Shown: one piece after another, positions 7,564 to 17,200 of the stretch | How positions within the stretch are numbered: position 1 is the stretch's first letter | Layout: every line of letters begins with the position of its first letter | From: an uncultured Collinsella sp. | GTDB taxonomy: Bacteria > Actinomycetota > Coriobacteriia > Coriobacteriales > Coriobacteriaceae | DNA length: 19,206 bases | Reading direction: 5' to 3' | Assembly: GCA_958418185.1 (NCBI GenBank) | Contig: CATZEP010000015.1 | Location: forward strand, 1-19,206 | Program-made: the position numbers and the translations under genes | The notes under the pieces: model-generated | Seen by the model: only the letters and a program-made list of their open reading frames with translations | The model's database searches: none | Told to the model about the DNA's origin: nothing

Positions 7564-8950
7564 ATGGCGAGCTTTGAAGTGAATGCCACAATCGCGGCGG
7601 ACGGCGCCGACGAGGCAGTGCCAACGCAGGCGTTCGACGTGGTCGTTATCGGCGGTGGACCCGCTGGCATGGCTGCCGCGCTTGCCGCGCATAAGGCCGG
7701 CACGCGCGTGGCTATCGTGGAGCGCGAGCAACACTTGGGCGGCATCCTGCGCCAGTGCATTCACCCGGGTTTTGGCCTTTCGCACTTTAAGCAGGAGCTC
7801 ACCGGCCCCGAGTACGCGCAGCGCTTTATCGATCAGGTGCGAGGGACCGACATTGCGCTGTTCTTGGACAGCATGGTGCTTGGGATTGATCCGGGCGAGT
7901 CCACGGAAGACGCCGCGGTCCACACCGTCACGCTCATGAGCCCCGCCGGTATGCTGCAGCTCACTGGGCGTGCGGTCGTCCTTGCCATGGGTTGCCGCGA
8001 GCGCACCCGCAGCGAGATCAAGATTCCCGGCAGCCGACCTGCCGGCGTGTTTACGGCCGGTCTGGCGCAGCGATACATCAATATCGAGAACCTCAAACCC
8101 GGCTCGCGCGCCGTCATTTTGGGCTCGGGCGACATTGGGCTCATCATGGCGCGCCGCTGCACGCTCGAGGGGATTTCGGTCGAGGGCGTGTACGAGCTCA
8201 TGCCCTACGCCAACGGCTTGCGCCGCAACGTCAAGAACTGCCTGGACGATTTTGGCATTCCGCTGCACCTGTCCACCACCGTCACGCGCGTAATCGGTCA
8301 CGATCGCGTGGAAGCCGTCGAGGTAAGTCAAGTCGACGAGCACCTGGCACCCATTCCGGGGACTGAGCGCGTTGTTCCTTGCGACACGCTACTGCTTTCA
8401 GTGGGCCTGATTCCCGAGAACGAGCTTTCGGTTGCCGCGGGCGTGGAGCTGGATCCCCGCACGCGCGGTGCCGTGGTGGACCAGAACCTGCAGACAGGCG
8501 TTCCTGGCATCTTTGCCTGTGGCAACGTGCTGCACGTGCACGACCTGGCAGACAACGTAACGACCGAGTCCGAGCGCACCGGTGCGGCTGCGGCGGTGTA
8601 CGCACTGAGCCGTGGTGCTGGGGGCCGATGCGGGTACCCCGTGCACAAGCTGCGCTGCGGGCACGGGTTGCCAGCTCACGGTCTCCCCCGCCGGCATCGC
8701 AGGCTACGCACTGCCGGGACGCATTACGACCGTCGGGCTCACTAAGCTCAACTTCCGCGTGCGCCGGCCGGTCGATGCTGCCCGCGTGCGCATTCTCGCA
8801 AATGACGAGGAACTGTTTGCAGGCAAGATCCGCCCGTTTAAACCGAGCGTCATGGAAAGCTACCCGCTGCCGGCAAAGGTGATTCAGCGCGCACTCGACC
8901 TGGGTGTCAGCGAGATTGTCCTGTCCGTTGACCCTATTGAGGAGGCGTAG
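7564..8950 (+). CDS. NAD(P)/FAD-dependent oxidoreductase, one-base frameshift near 8620
   Basis: This is a pyridine-nucleotide-disulfide-type flavoprotein, probably passing electrons between the GlpA-like subunit and NAD(P) or another carrier. It has GGGPAG (30-35, FAD binding), LGGILRQCIHPGFG (a Cys near the flavin), GSGDIG (second, NAD-binding Rossmann) and GIFACGNVLHVHDLADN (C-terminal FAD motif). The reading frame changes at a run of five G (8620-8624). Frame 1 goes on to a spurious stop at 8745, while the family-like C-terminus (AGTPCTSCAAGTGCQL onward) continues in frame 2 to 8950. Removing one G restores a continuous protein of about 461 residues. The gene on each side is intact, so an assembly or sequencing error is likely; a true inactivating mutation is the alternative. 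Start ATG 7564. Confidence 0.85.
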
Positions 8951-8954
8951 GGTC

Positions 8955-9353
8955 ATGAGCACAAACGCGATTGAAACGCTGCAGTTCAACTGCACCACCT
9001 GCCCATCCGAGTGCCTCCTGACCGTGGAGGTCGAGCGCAGCGCAGACGGCGCCGTGGTAGAGGTTCGCTCCGTAACCGGCAACAGTTGCCCGCGTGGTGA
9101 TAAGTTCGCGCATCAGGAGCTCACCTGCCCCATGCGCGTGCTCACCACCACCGTGGCTGTATCCAGCGGCGATGAGGCGCTGCTGCCCGTGCGCACGGCC
9201 GAAGCCATCCCGCTGGCACTCCACGCCCAAGCCATGGACCTCATCCGCGGCCTGGTCGTCGACGCGCCCATCCGTATGGGCGACATCGTGCTGGAAGACC
9301 TTCTCAGCACCAACATCAACCTCATCGCCAGCATGGACATCGACTCTGCATAG
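8955..9353 (+). CDS. DUF1667 cysteine-rich protein, third gene of the redox operon
   Basis: This 132-residue cytoplasmic protein has a conserved cysteine set: C13-T-T-C16-P-S-E-C20, then GNSC45-P-R-G and LTC58-P-M-R. That is the DUF1667 pattern, consistent with an iron-sulfur or zinc site. Its start ATG at 8955 is 4 bases after the upstream stop, with GGAGG overlapping the end of that gene; an upstream GTG frame is less likely. DUF1667 proteins are found with GlpA-like and NAD(P)/FAD oxidoreductases and probably form the small electron-transfer part of that complex. The reaction of the complex is inferred from neighbours. Confidence 0.88.
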   Translation: MSTNAIETLQFNCTTCPSECLLTVEVERSADGAVVEVRSVTGNSCPRGDKFAHQELTCPMRVLTTTVAVSSGDEALLPVRTAEAIPLALHAQAMDLIRGLVVDAPIRMGDIVLEDLLSTNINLIASMDIDSA

Positions 9354-9390
9354 GCAGCTAATTTAGGACGGGGCTCTTTTAGCTACCCCG
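9354..9390 (+). repeat. Hairpin repeat after the redox operon
   Basis: Just after the DUF1667 stop, GCAGCTAATTTAGGACGGGG resembles the left arm at 9681-9702 (GCAGCTAATTCGGGACGAG). It also contains the nested inverted pairs AGCTAA/TTAGCT and CGGGG/CCCCG. It may end the operon transcript, although no U-tract follows. It is probably a partial copy of the element at 9687-9786. Confidence 0.45.
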
Positions 9391-9413
9391 CCAACCACCC
9401 CGCCCCTCCTCAT

Positions 9414-9476
9414 TTGCGGTGAAATAGTTCCTGATTTCCGCCAAAACCCCAGCATCCAGGAACTATTCCACCGCAA
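9414..9476. repeat. REP-like hairpin element, copy A
   Basis: Arms TTGCGGTGAAATAGTTCCTG (9414-9433) and CAGGAACTATTCCACCGCAA (9457-9476) are inverted copies, 19 of 20 matching, around a 23-nt loop. The same arms with a different loop occur at 18381-18443 in the opposite orientation. Conserved stems with variable loops in intergenic DNA are typical of REP-type repeats. Confidence 0.8.
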
Positions 9477-9520
9477 CTTTCCATGGAATCGGCATTTAGC
9501 TTGTGCCTACTTTAGTGCCA

Positions 9521-9680
9521 TTTCAAAACTATGCCGGATTACGGGGTTGATTCGGAGACCCCCATCCATACCGGCAATTTTCGATTGTTAATAAGCCCTC
9601 TACCTGCGGTTTTAATTTCGCGATTTTTCCCATGGTCAAGTAATACAGGTCCAGCCCCGTAATCCACCATACTTTTGAAA
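9521..9680. repeat. 160-bp interspersed element, copy 1
   Basis: The terminal arms 9521-9549 and 9652-9680 are inverted repeats, 25 of 29 matching. Inside are a smaller stem (GGGGT / ACCCC near 9542-9563) and, at offset 71, a core that begins AAGCCCTCTACCTGCGGTTT. The core, about 50 bp, is strongly similar to that of the copy at 10976-11136, where it lies at offset 72. The arms of the two copies are only distantly alike. It may be a MITE-like or structured element; no transposase is nearby. Confidence 0.7.
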
Positions 9681-9686
9681 GCAGCT

Positions 9687-9786
9687 AATTCGGGACGAGA
9701 CTGTATTGACTACTTTTACCTATCAGCCCGCCCCAGAGAAATCATTCCGCATGTTTGACGCAGCTAAAATAGCCCCGTCCCAAATT
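9687..9786. repeat. 100-bp imperfect hairpin element
   Basis: AATTCGGGACGAGACTGTATT (9687-9707, 21 nt by position) pairs with 9766-9786, 16 of 21 matching, several differences being G/A changes that keep G-U pairs in RNA. The left end is shared with 9354-9375. It ends at the -35 box of the peptidase promoter. The rest of 9354-9839 holds no gene. Confidence 0.5.
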
Positions 9787-9812
9787 GACTACCCTGGCAT
9801 TGGGGATACCAT
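9785..9812 (+). promoter_or_regulatory. Probable promoter of the M24 peptidase
   Basis: TTGACT (9785-9790) and TACCAT (9807-9812) are 16 bp apart, giving a start about 20 bases before the ATG at 9840. The -10 matches the consensus at 4 of 6 positions. Confidence 0.4.
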
Positions 9813-9839
9813 GGTGGCAACCTAGCGAAAGGACGACGT

Positions 9840-10928
9840 ATGGCACATGTCGATGACCAGCGTGCAGCGCGCGTGCTCGATGCGCTCGAGGCTCAGCACC
9901 CCGGCGCGCAACTGCTTGTGAATGACCCGTGGTCGATCTACTATCTGACCGGCTTTTATGCCGATATGTTCGAACGTTTTTGTGGCGTGCTGCTCACGCG
10001 CGATGCCGAGCCGGTGATCTTGGTCAACGCCCTGCATCAGCTGCCCGAGTACGACAATGCCTGCGTCGCCTACCACACCGATACCGACGTCGTGGCCGAC
10101 GCCATCGCACGCGAAGTCGATCCGACCAAGCCCCTCGGCATCGATACCGTCATGCGCTCCGGCTTTTTAATGCCCCTTATGGAGCGCCACGCCGCCAACG
10201 AGTTTTTCCTGGGCGATTTTGCCGTTACCGCCGCACGCACCCACAAGGACGAAGCCGAGCAGGAGCTCATGCGCGTGTCCTCGGCCGCCAACGACGCCGT
10301 GATGGCCGACGCCATCAAGCTCGTTCACGAGGGCGTGACGGAGCGCGAAATTGCCGACCAGATGCTCGGCCTGTACCGCAAACACGACTGCGAGGGCTTT
10401 AGCTTTCCGCCCATCGTGAGCTTTGGCGCCAACGCCGGAGACCCGCATCACGAGCCCGACGGCACTGTACTCAAGCGCGGCGATGTGGTGCTGTTCGACA
10501 TTGGCGGACGTCATCGCAACTACTGCTCGGATATGACGCGCACGTTCTTTTGGGGCGAGCCGGACGAGGAGACGGCGCGCATCTACGACATCGTGCGCCG
10601 CGCCAACGAGGCTGCCGAGTCGCTCATCGCACCGGGCGTGCGCATGTGCGACCTAGACCGCACCGCGCGCGACGTAATTGAAGACGCTGGCTACGGCAAG
10701 TACTTCACGCATCGCCTGGGCCACTCGATCGGTCTGCAGGACCACGAGCCAGGCGACGTCTCGCTCGTCAACGAGCAGGTTATCGAGCCGGGCATGACCT
10801 TCTCCATCGAGCCGGGCATCTACCTCCCCGGCCGCACCGGCGTCCGCATCGAAGACCTGGCCCTGGTCACCGAGTCCGGCGTCGAGATCCTCAACGCCTA
10901 CCCCCACGATCCGACGCGCCTAGACTAG
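9840..10928 (+). CDS. M24-family Xaa-Pro peptidase
   Basis: This cytoplasmic metallopeptidase of the pita-bread fold probably removes or cleaves residues linked to proline (PepQ or PepP type) in peptide catabolism. An N-terminal creatinase-like domain spans about residues 1-130. The catalytic domain carries the five dinuclear-metal ligands in order: Asp220 and Asp231 (FDIGGRHRNYCSDMTRTF), His295 (RLGHSIGLQDHE), Glu324 (FSIEPGIY) and Glu338 (RIEDL). A His pair in GDPHHEPDG lies before them. At 362 residues it matches the family length. The start ATG has GAAAGGA six bases upstream. It is a single gene between repeat-rich intergenic regions. Prolidase (dipeptides) versus aminopeptidase P cannot be separated safely by eye. 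Confidence 0.92.
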   Translation: MAHVDDQRAARVLDALEAQHPGAQLLVNDPWSIYYLTGFYADMFERFCGVLLTRDAEPVILVNALHQLPEYDNACVAYHTDTDVVADAIAREVDPTKPLGIDTVMRSGFLMPLMERHAANEFFLGDFAVTAARTHKDEAEQELMRVSSAANDAVMADAIKLVHEGVTEREIADQMLGLYRKHDCEGFSFPPIVSFGANAGDPHHEPDGTVLKRGDVVLFDIGGRHRNYCSDMTRTFFWGEPDEETARIYDIVRRANEAAESLIAPGVRMCDLDRTARDVIEDAGYGKYFTHRLGHSIGLQDHEPGDVSLVNEQVIEPGMTFSIEPGIYLPGRTGVRIEDLALVTESGVEILNAYPHDPTRLD

Positions 10929-10931
10929 CCA

Positions 10932-10962
10932 ATGTGACAAAGGGACTGTCCCTTTGTCACAT
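10932..10962. repeat. Perfect 31-bp palindrome after the peptidase
   Basis: ATGTGACAAAGGGAC, one T, then its exact reverse complement: 15-bp arms around a single base. It begins 3 bases after the peptidase stop. It has no U-tract and looks like a REP-type palindrome that could also stabilise the mRNA 3' end. Confidence 0.8.
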
Positions 10963-10975
10963 CCCGCTAACGCCG

Positions 10976-11136
10976 CGCCACGAAAACAGCCTATCTACTA
11001 CGTTTAACCCGCATGAGCCGACCATGCGGGTCTTTTTTTAAATTGGCAAGCCTTCTACCTGCGGTTTTAATTTTGCAATTCTCGGCATGGTTGAGGGCTA
11101 CCGGTCAAACGTAGTAGATAGGCCCATTTCGTGGCG
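10976..11136. repeat. 160-bp interspersed element, copy 2
   Basis: The terminal arms 10976-11008 and 11104-11136 are inverted repeats, 29 of 33 matching, with CTATCTACTACGTTT perfect. An inner hairpin (11007-11031) followed by T7 lies next. The conserved core begins AAGCCTTCTACCTGCGGTTT at 11048, the same offset as in copy 1. Total length and layout match copy 1, while the arms differ in sequence. Confidence 0.75.
11007..11040 (+). terminator. Intrinsic terminator inside element copy 2
   Basis: Stem ACCCGCATG / CATGCGGGT with a 7-nt loop, followed by TCTTTTTTT. It is well placed to end the peptidase transcript and is embedded in the repeat element. Confidence 0.75.
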
Positions 11137-11171
11137 AGCAGATCACTCTAAGACGCAGGGCAGCCAAACGA

Positions 11172-11214
11172 AAGGCCTCCCGGTCCTCGTGGCTTACGAG
11201 GACCGGGAGGCCTT
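11172..11214 (-). terminator. Terminator of the giant surface-protein gene
   Basis: A perfect 19-bp stem (11172-11190 with 11196-11214, starting AAGGCCTCCCGGTCCTCGT) closes a 5-nt loop. It lies 31 bases after the surface-protein stop. On the minus strand the tail is TTTCGTTTGG, short but U-rich. Confidence 0.75.
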
Positions 11215-11244
11215 CTTGTGCCCTAGGGCCCTATGCGCTCTGCG

Positions 11245-14200
11245 CTACTCAGCGCGATGGCGCAGCTTTTCGATTGCGGCGACGATTAGCGCCAACAGGC
11301 CGGTTCCGCCAAGTGCGGCGACAGTCACAGCCGTGTTGTCACCCGTCTGGGCCAGGCTTCCAGCAGCAGCCTTCTTGCCGTCCTTCTTCGCATCCGAAGC
11401 CGGTTTGGCATCAGACTTGCCACCGTTGTCCTTGCCGTCCGTCGGTTTCTGCTCAACGACCGGCTCAACAACCTCAACGGTCACCGAAGCGGTGAACTGC
11501 TGAACTGCCGGCGCCTCAGCGACGCCACCTTCGTCAGCCAGCGAAATCGCCACAGCCCCGCCGTTAACATCCATCGTCGCCGTAATGACAACGGTGCCGT
11601 TCTTGAGGGCCTTGACTTTGCCGTTCTCGACCGTCGCGATCGTCGGATCGGACGAGGTCCACGTCACGGGACCGCGAGCATTGCGCCCTTGTCCGCATTG
11701 CTCGCCGCGGCAGCCAGGTCGATCTCCTTGCCGCGCTCGACCCTGAGCGTGGTCTCGGCGGTCGTGGGCTTGCCGTTCCGATCGACAATCACCATATCCT
11801 CTGCAGAAGGACGCGGCTTAACGACCACATCGCAACTGACCGTCAGCTCCGTGCCGTGCACCTTACCGGTCACGGTCGCATCGTCGGCACCCCAGCCAAG
11901 CGCGGGCACGTTCTCCCAGTCGATGCCGTAGTCCTTCTGGCTGCCGTCCTTCATGGTTACAGCGACCTTCTTGGGCAGAGCCTTCAGTACCTCATCGGGC
12001 GAGCTAAACTCAAAGACCTCAACGGCGTCGAGCGCACCGGGCGTCACGGGAATGTTCGAGTCCTTCTCGGACACGGCAACGGTGACCGTCACCGTGGCAG
12101 AACCGGTCTCGTCCTTGACGGTGCCCGTAACGATAATGTCGCCGAGCTCGCCGAGCGCCTTCTGGGTCAGCGCGCTCGTATCCCACGAAATATCCAGGTC
12201 CTTGGCAGTGCCATCAGAATACATCGCGCTCGCCTGCTTGGGCAGATGGGCCACGACGTCGGCAACCTTGTCGTCGCGCTTGGCGGCAATGGCACCAGCG
12301 CCTTCGGCAAGCGACGCGCTCTTAATGACCGGCTTAACCGAAACGGTCGCCGTCACCGCAAAGCCGCCCTGCTCGGTGGTGCCGCGCACCGTGAGGGTCT
12401 TGCCCGTCGTGGCGATATCGGCATCGGGGACATCAGTCCACGTGATGTCAGATTCGGCTTCGGTCTTATCATCGGCCATCACCACAGTCGCCTTAAGGCC
12501 TGCGAGTGCCTTGGTAATGCCCTCGGAAGAGGCCCCGTCAAGTACCGGCTGGTCAAGCGTCAGGCTGCCATTCTTCACGTGATGGGGAATCTCGCGCTTA
12601 GGCGTCTCGACGACCAGCTTGCAGGTCGCCTTGAGCGTCGTGCCCTCGACGGAGCCCTCGAGCGTGTGCTCGCCGACAGCGGCAAGCTGCTTGTCCAGGT
12701 CATCCGTATTCCACGTGACCGCGGCCTCGTCCGTGTGACCATCGGAATAGGTCACGGTGACCTTCTTGGGCAGCTGCCCCGTCACGGTATCGGCCTTGTC
12801 ATCGCGCTCAACCGTAATCTGCGGCACCTTGGCTACCGTATTGATTGTCGTCGTAGAGGTAACGACGACCTCGACCGGCAGGCTGCCGTTCACCGTCACG
12901 CCCTTGGCGACAACGGTGTTGCCATAGGTGGCGGCAGCGGCAGGGACCTCGGTCCACGTGACCTCGGACTCCGCCGTGGTCTTACCGTCCTTCATGAGCA
13001 CAGTGGCCTTGACGCCCTTGAGCGCCTCGCGCACGGCATCGGCAGACGAGCCCTCGGGTACGCTAACGCCCGCGACAGGCTTAACGGACACCGGTATCTC
13101 GGCGTCGCTCTTCACAACCGTGACGGTGCACTTGGCCTTGACCGACGTGCCCTCGACTGCGCCCTCAAGCGCGATGTCACCCAGCTTGCTCAGAGCATCC
13201 GCCGTGAGCGGAGCCTTATCCCACGTAACGTTCGCGGTTTTCTTCGAGCCGTCGGACATGTTAAGGGTCACCTGGACAGGCAGCGGAATGCCGTCGGCAG
13301 CCGTATTGCGAGCAACCGAAAGCTGAACGTCGACGACGCTCTTAACGACCGGCACCAGATTGACCGTAGCATTGACCTCAAAGTTGCCAACCGCCGTCTT
13401 GCCCGTAATGACAACGCTCGTGCTGCCGCCCTTAATGGTGAGGGCCTCTTTGGGGGCGGTCCAGTCGATCTTCGAGTCGACCTCGGAGCCGTCCTTCATG
13501 GCGACCTTCACGGTCTTGGGCAGCGCCGCCACAACCGCATCGGGCTTCGCGCCGTCGTCGACCGTCACGGCGTCAACGGTACCAGCAAGGTGGTCGGGAA
13601 TCTCGCGCAGCGGCTTGACGACCTTAATGGTGCACTCTGCCTTCTGGTCCGTGCCGGCGACCGTGCCCTTAACGGTAACCTTGCCCTCCTTGGCAAAGTC
13701 CTTGTCGCCCAGGTCCCCGGTGTCCCACGTCACGTCGACCGCGGACTCAGAGCCGTCAGAATAGACAGCCGCAACCTTTTCGGGCAGCTTCTTCAGAACG
13801 TCCGCCGCCTTCGTATCGCGCTCGACCTCAATGCCCTTGGCAGGATCCAGGCTCACGATACGCGCGGTCACCTTGACCTTGACCGTCACGGTCATGCCGT
13901 TGTCCGTCAGGCCCGTGACCTCAAACTCGTTGCCGGCGCGACCCAGGCTATCGACCTGAGACCACTTAACGGGCGTCTCGTTCTTAGTCTTGCCGTCCTT
14001 CATGACCACCGTCACCGTGGACGGCAGCATGTCCATCAGGTCCGCGACCTTGGCGTTGTCCACAATCTGGATGTCGGGAATTGACTCAACGTGGTCGGGC
14101 GTCTCGGCATCCTGATCCACCACAGTCACATTGCAGGTCACCTTGGCGCCGTTGAGCTTAACCGTGCCCGTGATCTGCACCGTGCTAGTTCCGTTGAGCA

Positions 14201-17200
14201 CCTCATCCGTGACGTTGGACAGGTCCCACGTGTCAATGTCGAGCAAGTCGGTCGAGCCATCTGAATAGGTCGCCACTACCTGCTTGGGCATCTGGGCGTA
14301 CAGGGCCTGCTTGGACGTACCCTTGGCAACGCTAAACGACTTGGCCTCGAGCTTGGTGATGGTCCGCGGCGCCTCGGAGACGTTGACGTACACGATAGCG
14401 TTGACGTTGTCGACATCCTTGAGCTTGCCGACGAGTTTGTACGTACCCTTCTTGGCGAGCGGCTTGGAAAGATCGAGGCCATCGGTGTCGGTCCACTTTT
14501 CGATTTCGGTGCCACCGTATTGGCTATGCGCCGTAAAGGTGCCGTCGGAGTAATTAATATTCACGCACTCGGGCAGCTCCAGCATTGATCCGACCGTGGT
14601 GTTGACTACAACGGCCTCAGGCTGCAACGCAACCTTCTTCGCCTTCTTGTCGGCAACCGTCACCTTAGCAGTAACGTTGCCGTTCTCATCAACGCCGACC
14701 TTTTGGCCGTCATCGTCAAGCAGCGCCATAACAGCAGCGGCATCAAAGCCGACCACGTGGCCCGTCGCATAGAACGTACCAGGCTGCTCGTACTTCTCGG
14801 GCGCAATCGGGTCCCAATCAATAGCGGCTGTCGAAACGGAGCCGTCGCTCATCTCGACCGCCATCTTGGATGGCATGGTCGGAGCGGTACCGGCCTTGGT
14901 GGTCACTGCGGTCTCGCCGTTATCGATTGCCTTCTCAACGCCTTGGATAACGATCTTGGTCTGAACAGTGAGGCCGGTGTTGATGCCGACGCCGTATCCG
15001 TTGAGGTCGCTTGTAAACAGCGCGCCAGACACTGTCGTGACCTGACCCGGCTCTCCGGTATAAACCGAGGGGCGAATGTCACCCCACTCAACGTGGGCAT
15101 TGTGCGTTTTGCCATCACTCGTGGCAACCGAAACATTCCACGGCAGCTCGGGAACGACGCCATTGGCCGTGGTAATGCGCTCAGGAACGGCAAAAGAGGT
15201 GACAGAGCAGACGTCTACAGTGATTGTCGCCTCGGCACCACCTTGGAGCTTGCCCTTCACCTTAAACGAACCGTCCTTGGCATAAGCGTCTTCGGCAACG
15301 CGGTCCCATGTGACCTTTTCGCGCTGGGGCTCAGAAGACACATCGTTGTCGTATCGAACCTCAAGGTATTCCGGCAGCATCGGCTTGGTGCCGGGAACGG
15401 TCCATATGGTTCCGCCCTGCACCGAGGTCGCCTTGCTCGCAATCTTAACGGTGGCAGTAATCGGAACGTCGACCGTCTGCATGCCGTTCCCCGTGCCAAA
15501 GCTAATTGTTGCAGTGCCGCGGACCACGCCGCCCTGGGTCCAATCGAAGCCCTTCGTGTTCCACTTGGCCTCGGCGTATTTGTTCGAATACCCCGGTTGA
15601 TCAGTCGCATCGGGGCTTACAAGTTCGACATGGCTGGGAAGCATGGCGGTACCGTCGCTGCCCTTGAGCACCGTAATGGTTTGCGGCTGAGCCTCCCAGT
15701 TTTTAGTCACGATGACATGGACCTTCACGGGGATATTCGTTCCGACGACCGTTCCAGTTATCGTGCAGTCCTTCTGGGGGCACCTATCGTAGGCATCCCA
15801 GTTGACGCCGAGACTGTCAAAAGTCGTTCCGTCCTGCAATGCGCCAGAAACAGTGAGATAGTCCAGATTGACTTCCTCACCGGGGTAGATGACACGCCAG
15901 TCCTCGTACGAGCGTCCAAGCGTCACGCCGTTATCGCTGTAGTTGTTGACACCCTTGACCTCGCCGCACACCGCAGTCGCATGGATCTTTGCCAGCGAGC
16001 CGGAGACCGTACCGGTAATTTCGTACTCGCCCGGTTTGCCGTCCAGCAGCTCTTGAGGAAACTCATCCCAGCTATAAGGCTGCCCCGAGGAATACCTGGG
16101 GTAGAAGGAGCTGCCGTCAGACAAATACAGATCGGACAGATAGCGCGGAGCCAAGAGCCCGACGCCGGGAACATAAGCGATCTTGCCAATGTTGCTGTCC
16201 TTGAGATCGCAGACGTTGACCGTCGCCGTGACCGGAATGTTGGAACCAGTGAAGTATCCGTTGACAGTAATCTGGCCAAGGTTCTTTAGGGCGTCCTGAC
16301 TAATTGTCGACCATTGTACGGGAAAACTGCCTCGCGAACCATTCCACATCGTAGCCTCGATTGAACCCGGCATATTGGGCTGGCAACCGATAAGCGTGCT
16401 TGTCGAAGTCGAAGAAGGCATCTGAAGGGCGCGGACGGAGATGGTCGCCGTGGCTCGGTTGCTGTCACCCAGTTCCACCTGACTAGACGACGAAGATGAG
16501 GTATTGGCCCAATATGACAGTGAACCAGATACCGTAAAGGTACCCTCGCGGGCAACCTGGGAATCCAGAATGGTATCCCAGTTAACGGAGCAAGGCTGCT
16601 TGGTGCCGTCGGTAAACGTAACCATGACAATGCCGGGAAGGCCGCTCTCCGCAGTCGGACGAACGTTGACGGGCGTATTCACCGGAGCAATTTTCTCGAT
16701 GGATGCGACCTCTTTAACTAAGACCTTTGCACTTACCTTAAGGCCGTTAACGGAAGACGCGCTATTAGACCGAAGCGTACCGGTAACGGTATACGTGCCG
16801 GCCTTCTGGAACTGAGACGCATCGGCGTTGTCCCAGTCAACCTGGTAGCTTCGATAATACGAGCCTGTGCCTGTCTGGGTCATCAGGAAATTAGCATAGT
16901 TGCTAAGCGGCGTGGCGTCTCCCGCAATGCGCTCGTACGTCACCGAATTAAGGTCCAATACATCCTTGGCATCTTTTACCGTCACCGTGCAGGTAACATC
17001 TCGGTTGTCGAAACCGTTGAGCTTGCCATTGACCACAAACGTGCCGGGCTTTGAGTACTGGGAGCTCTCCACGTTGTCCCATGTAATAGGAATTGACTCA
17101 ACGACACCGTTCTCGAAGGTAACCTGAGCAGAATACGGCAGGCCCGGCCATTCGCCGGCAATCGTAGTGCACGTAAGCTCGGTCTCAACGCTTTTGACCG

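Noticed and set aside
6324..8343. Long minus-strand open frames opposite the redox operon
   Set aside because: His/Arg/Ala-rich shadows of well-supported flavoprotein genes.
11856..16289. Long plus-strand open frames (742 and 528 codons) opposite the surface protein
   Set aside because: The composition mirrors the repeated modules on the other strand; high GC leaves antisense frames open. No domain is seen.
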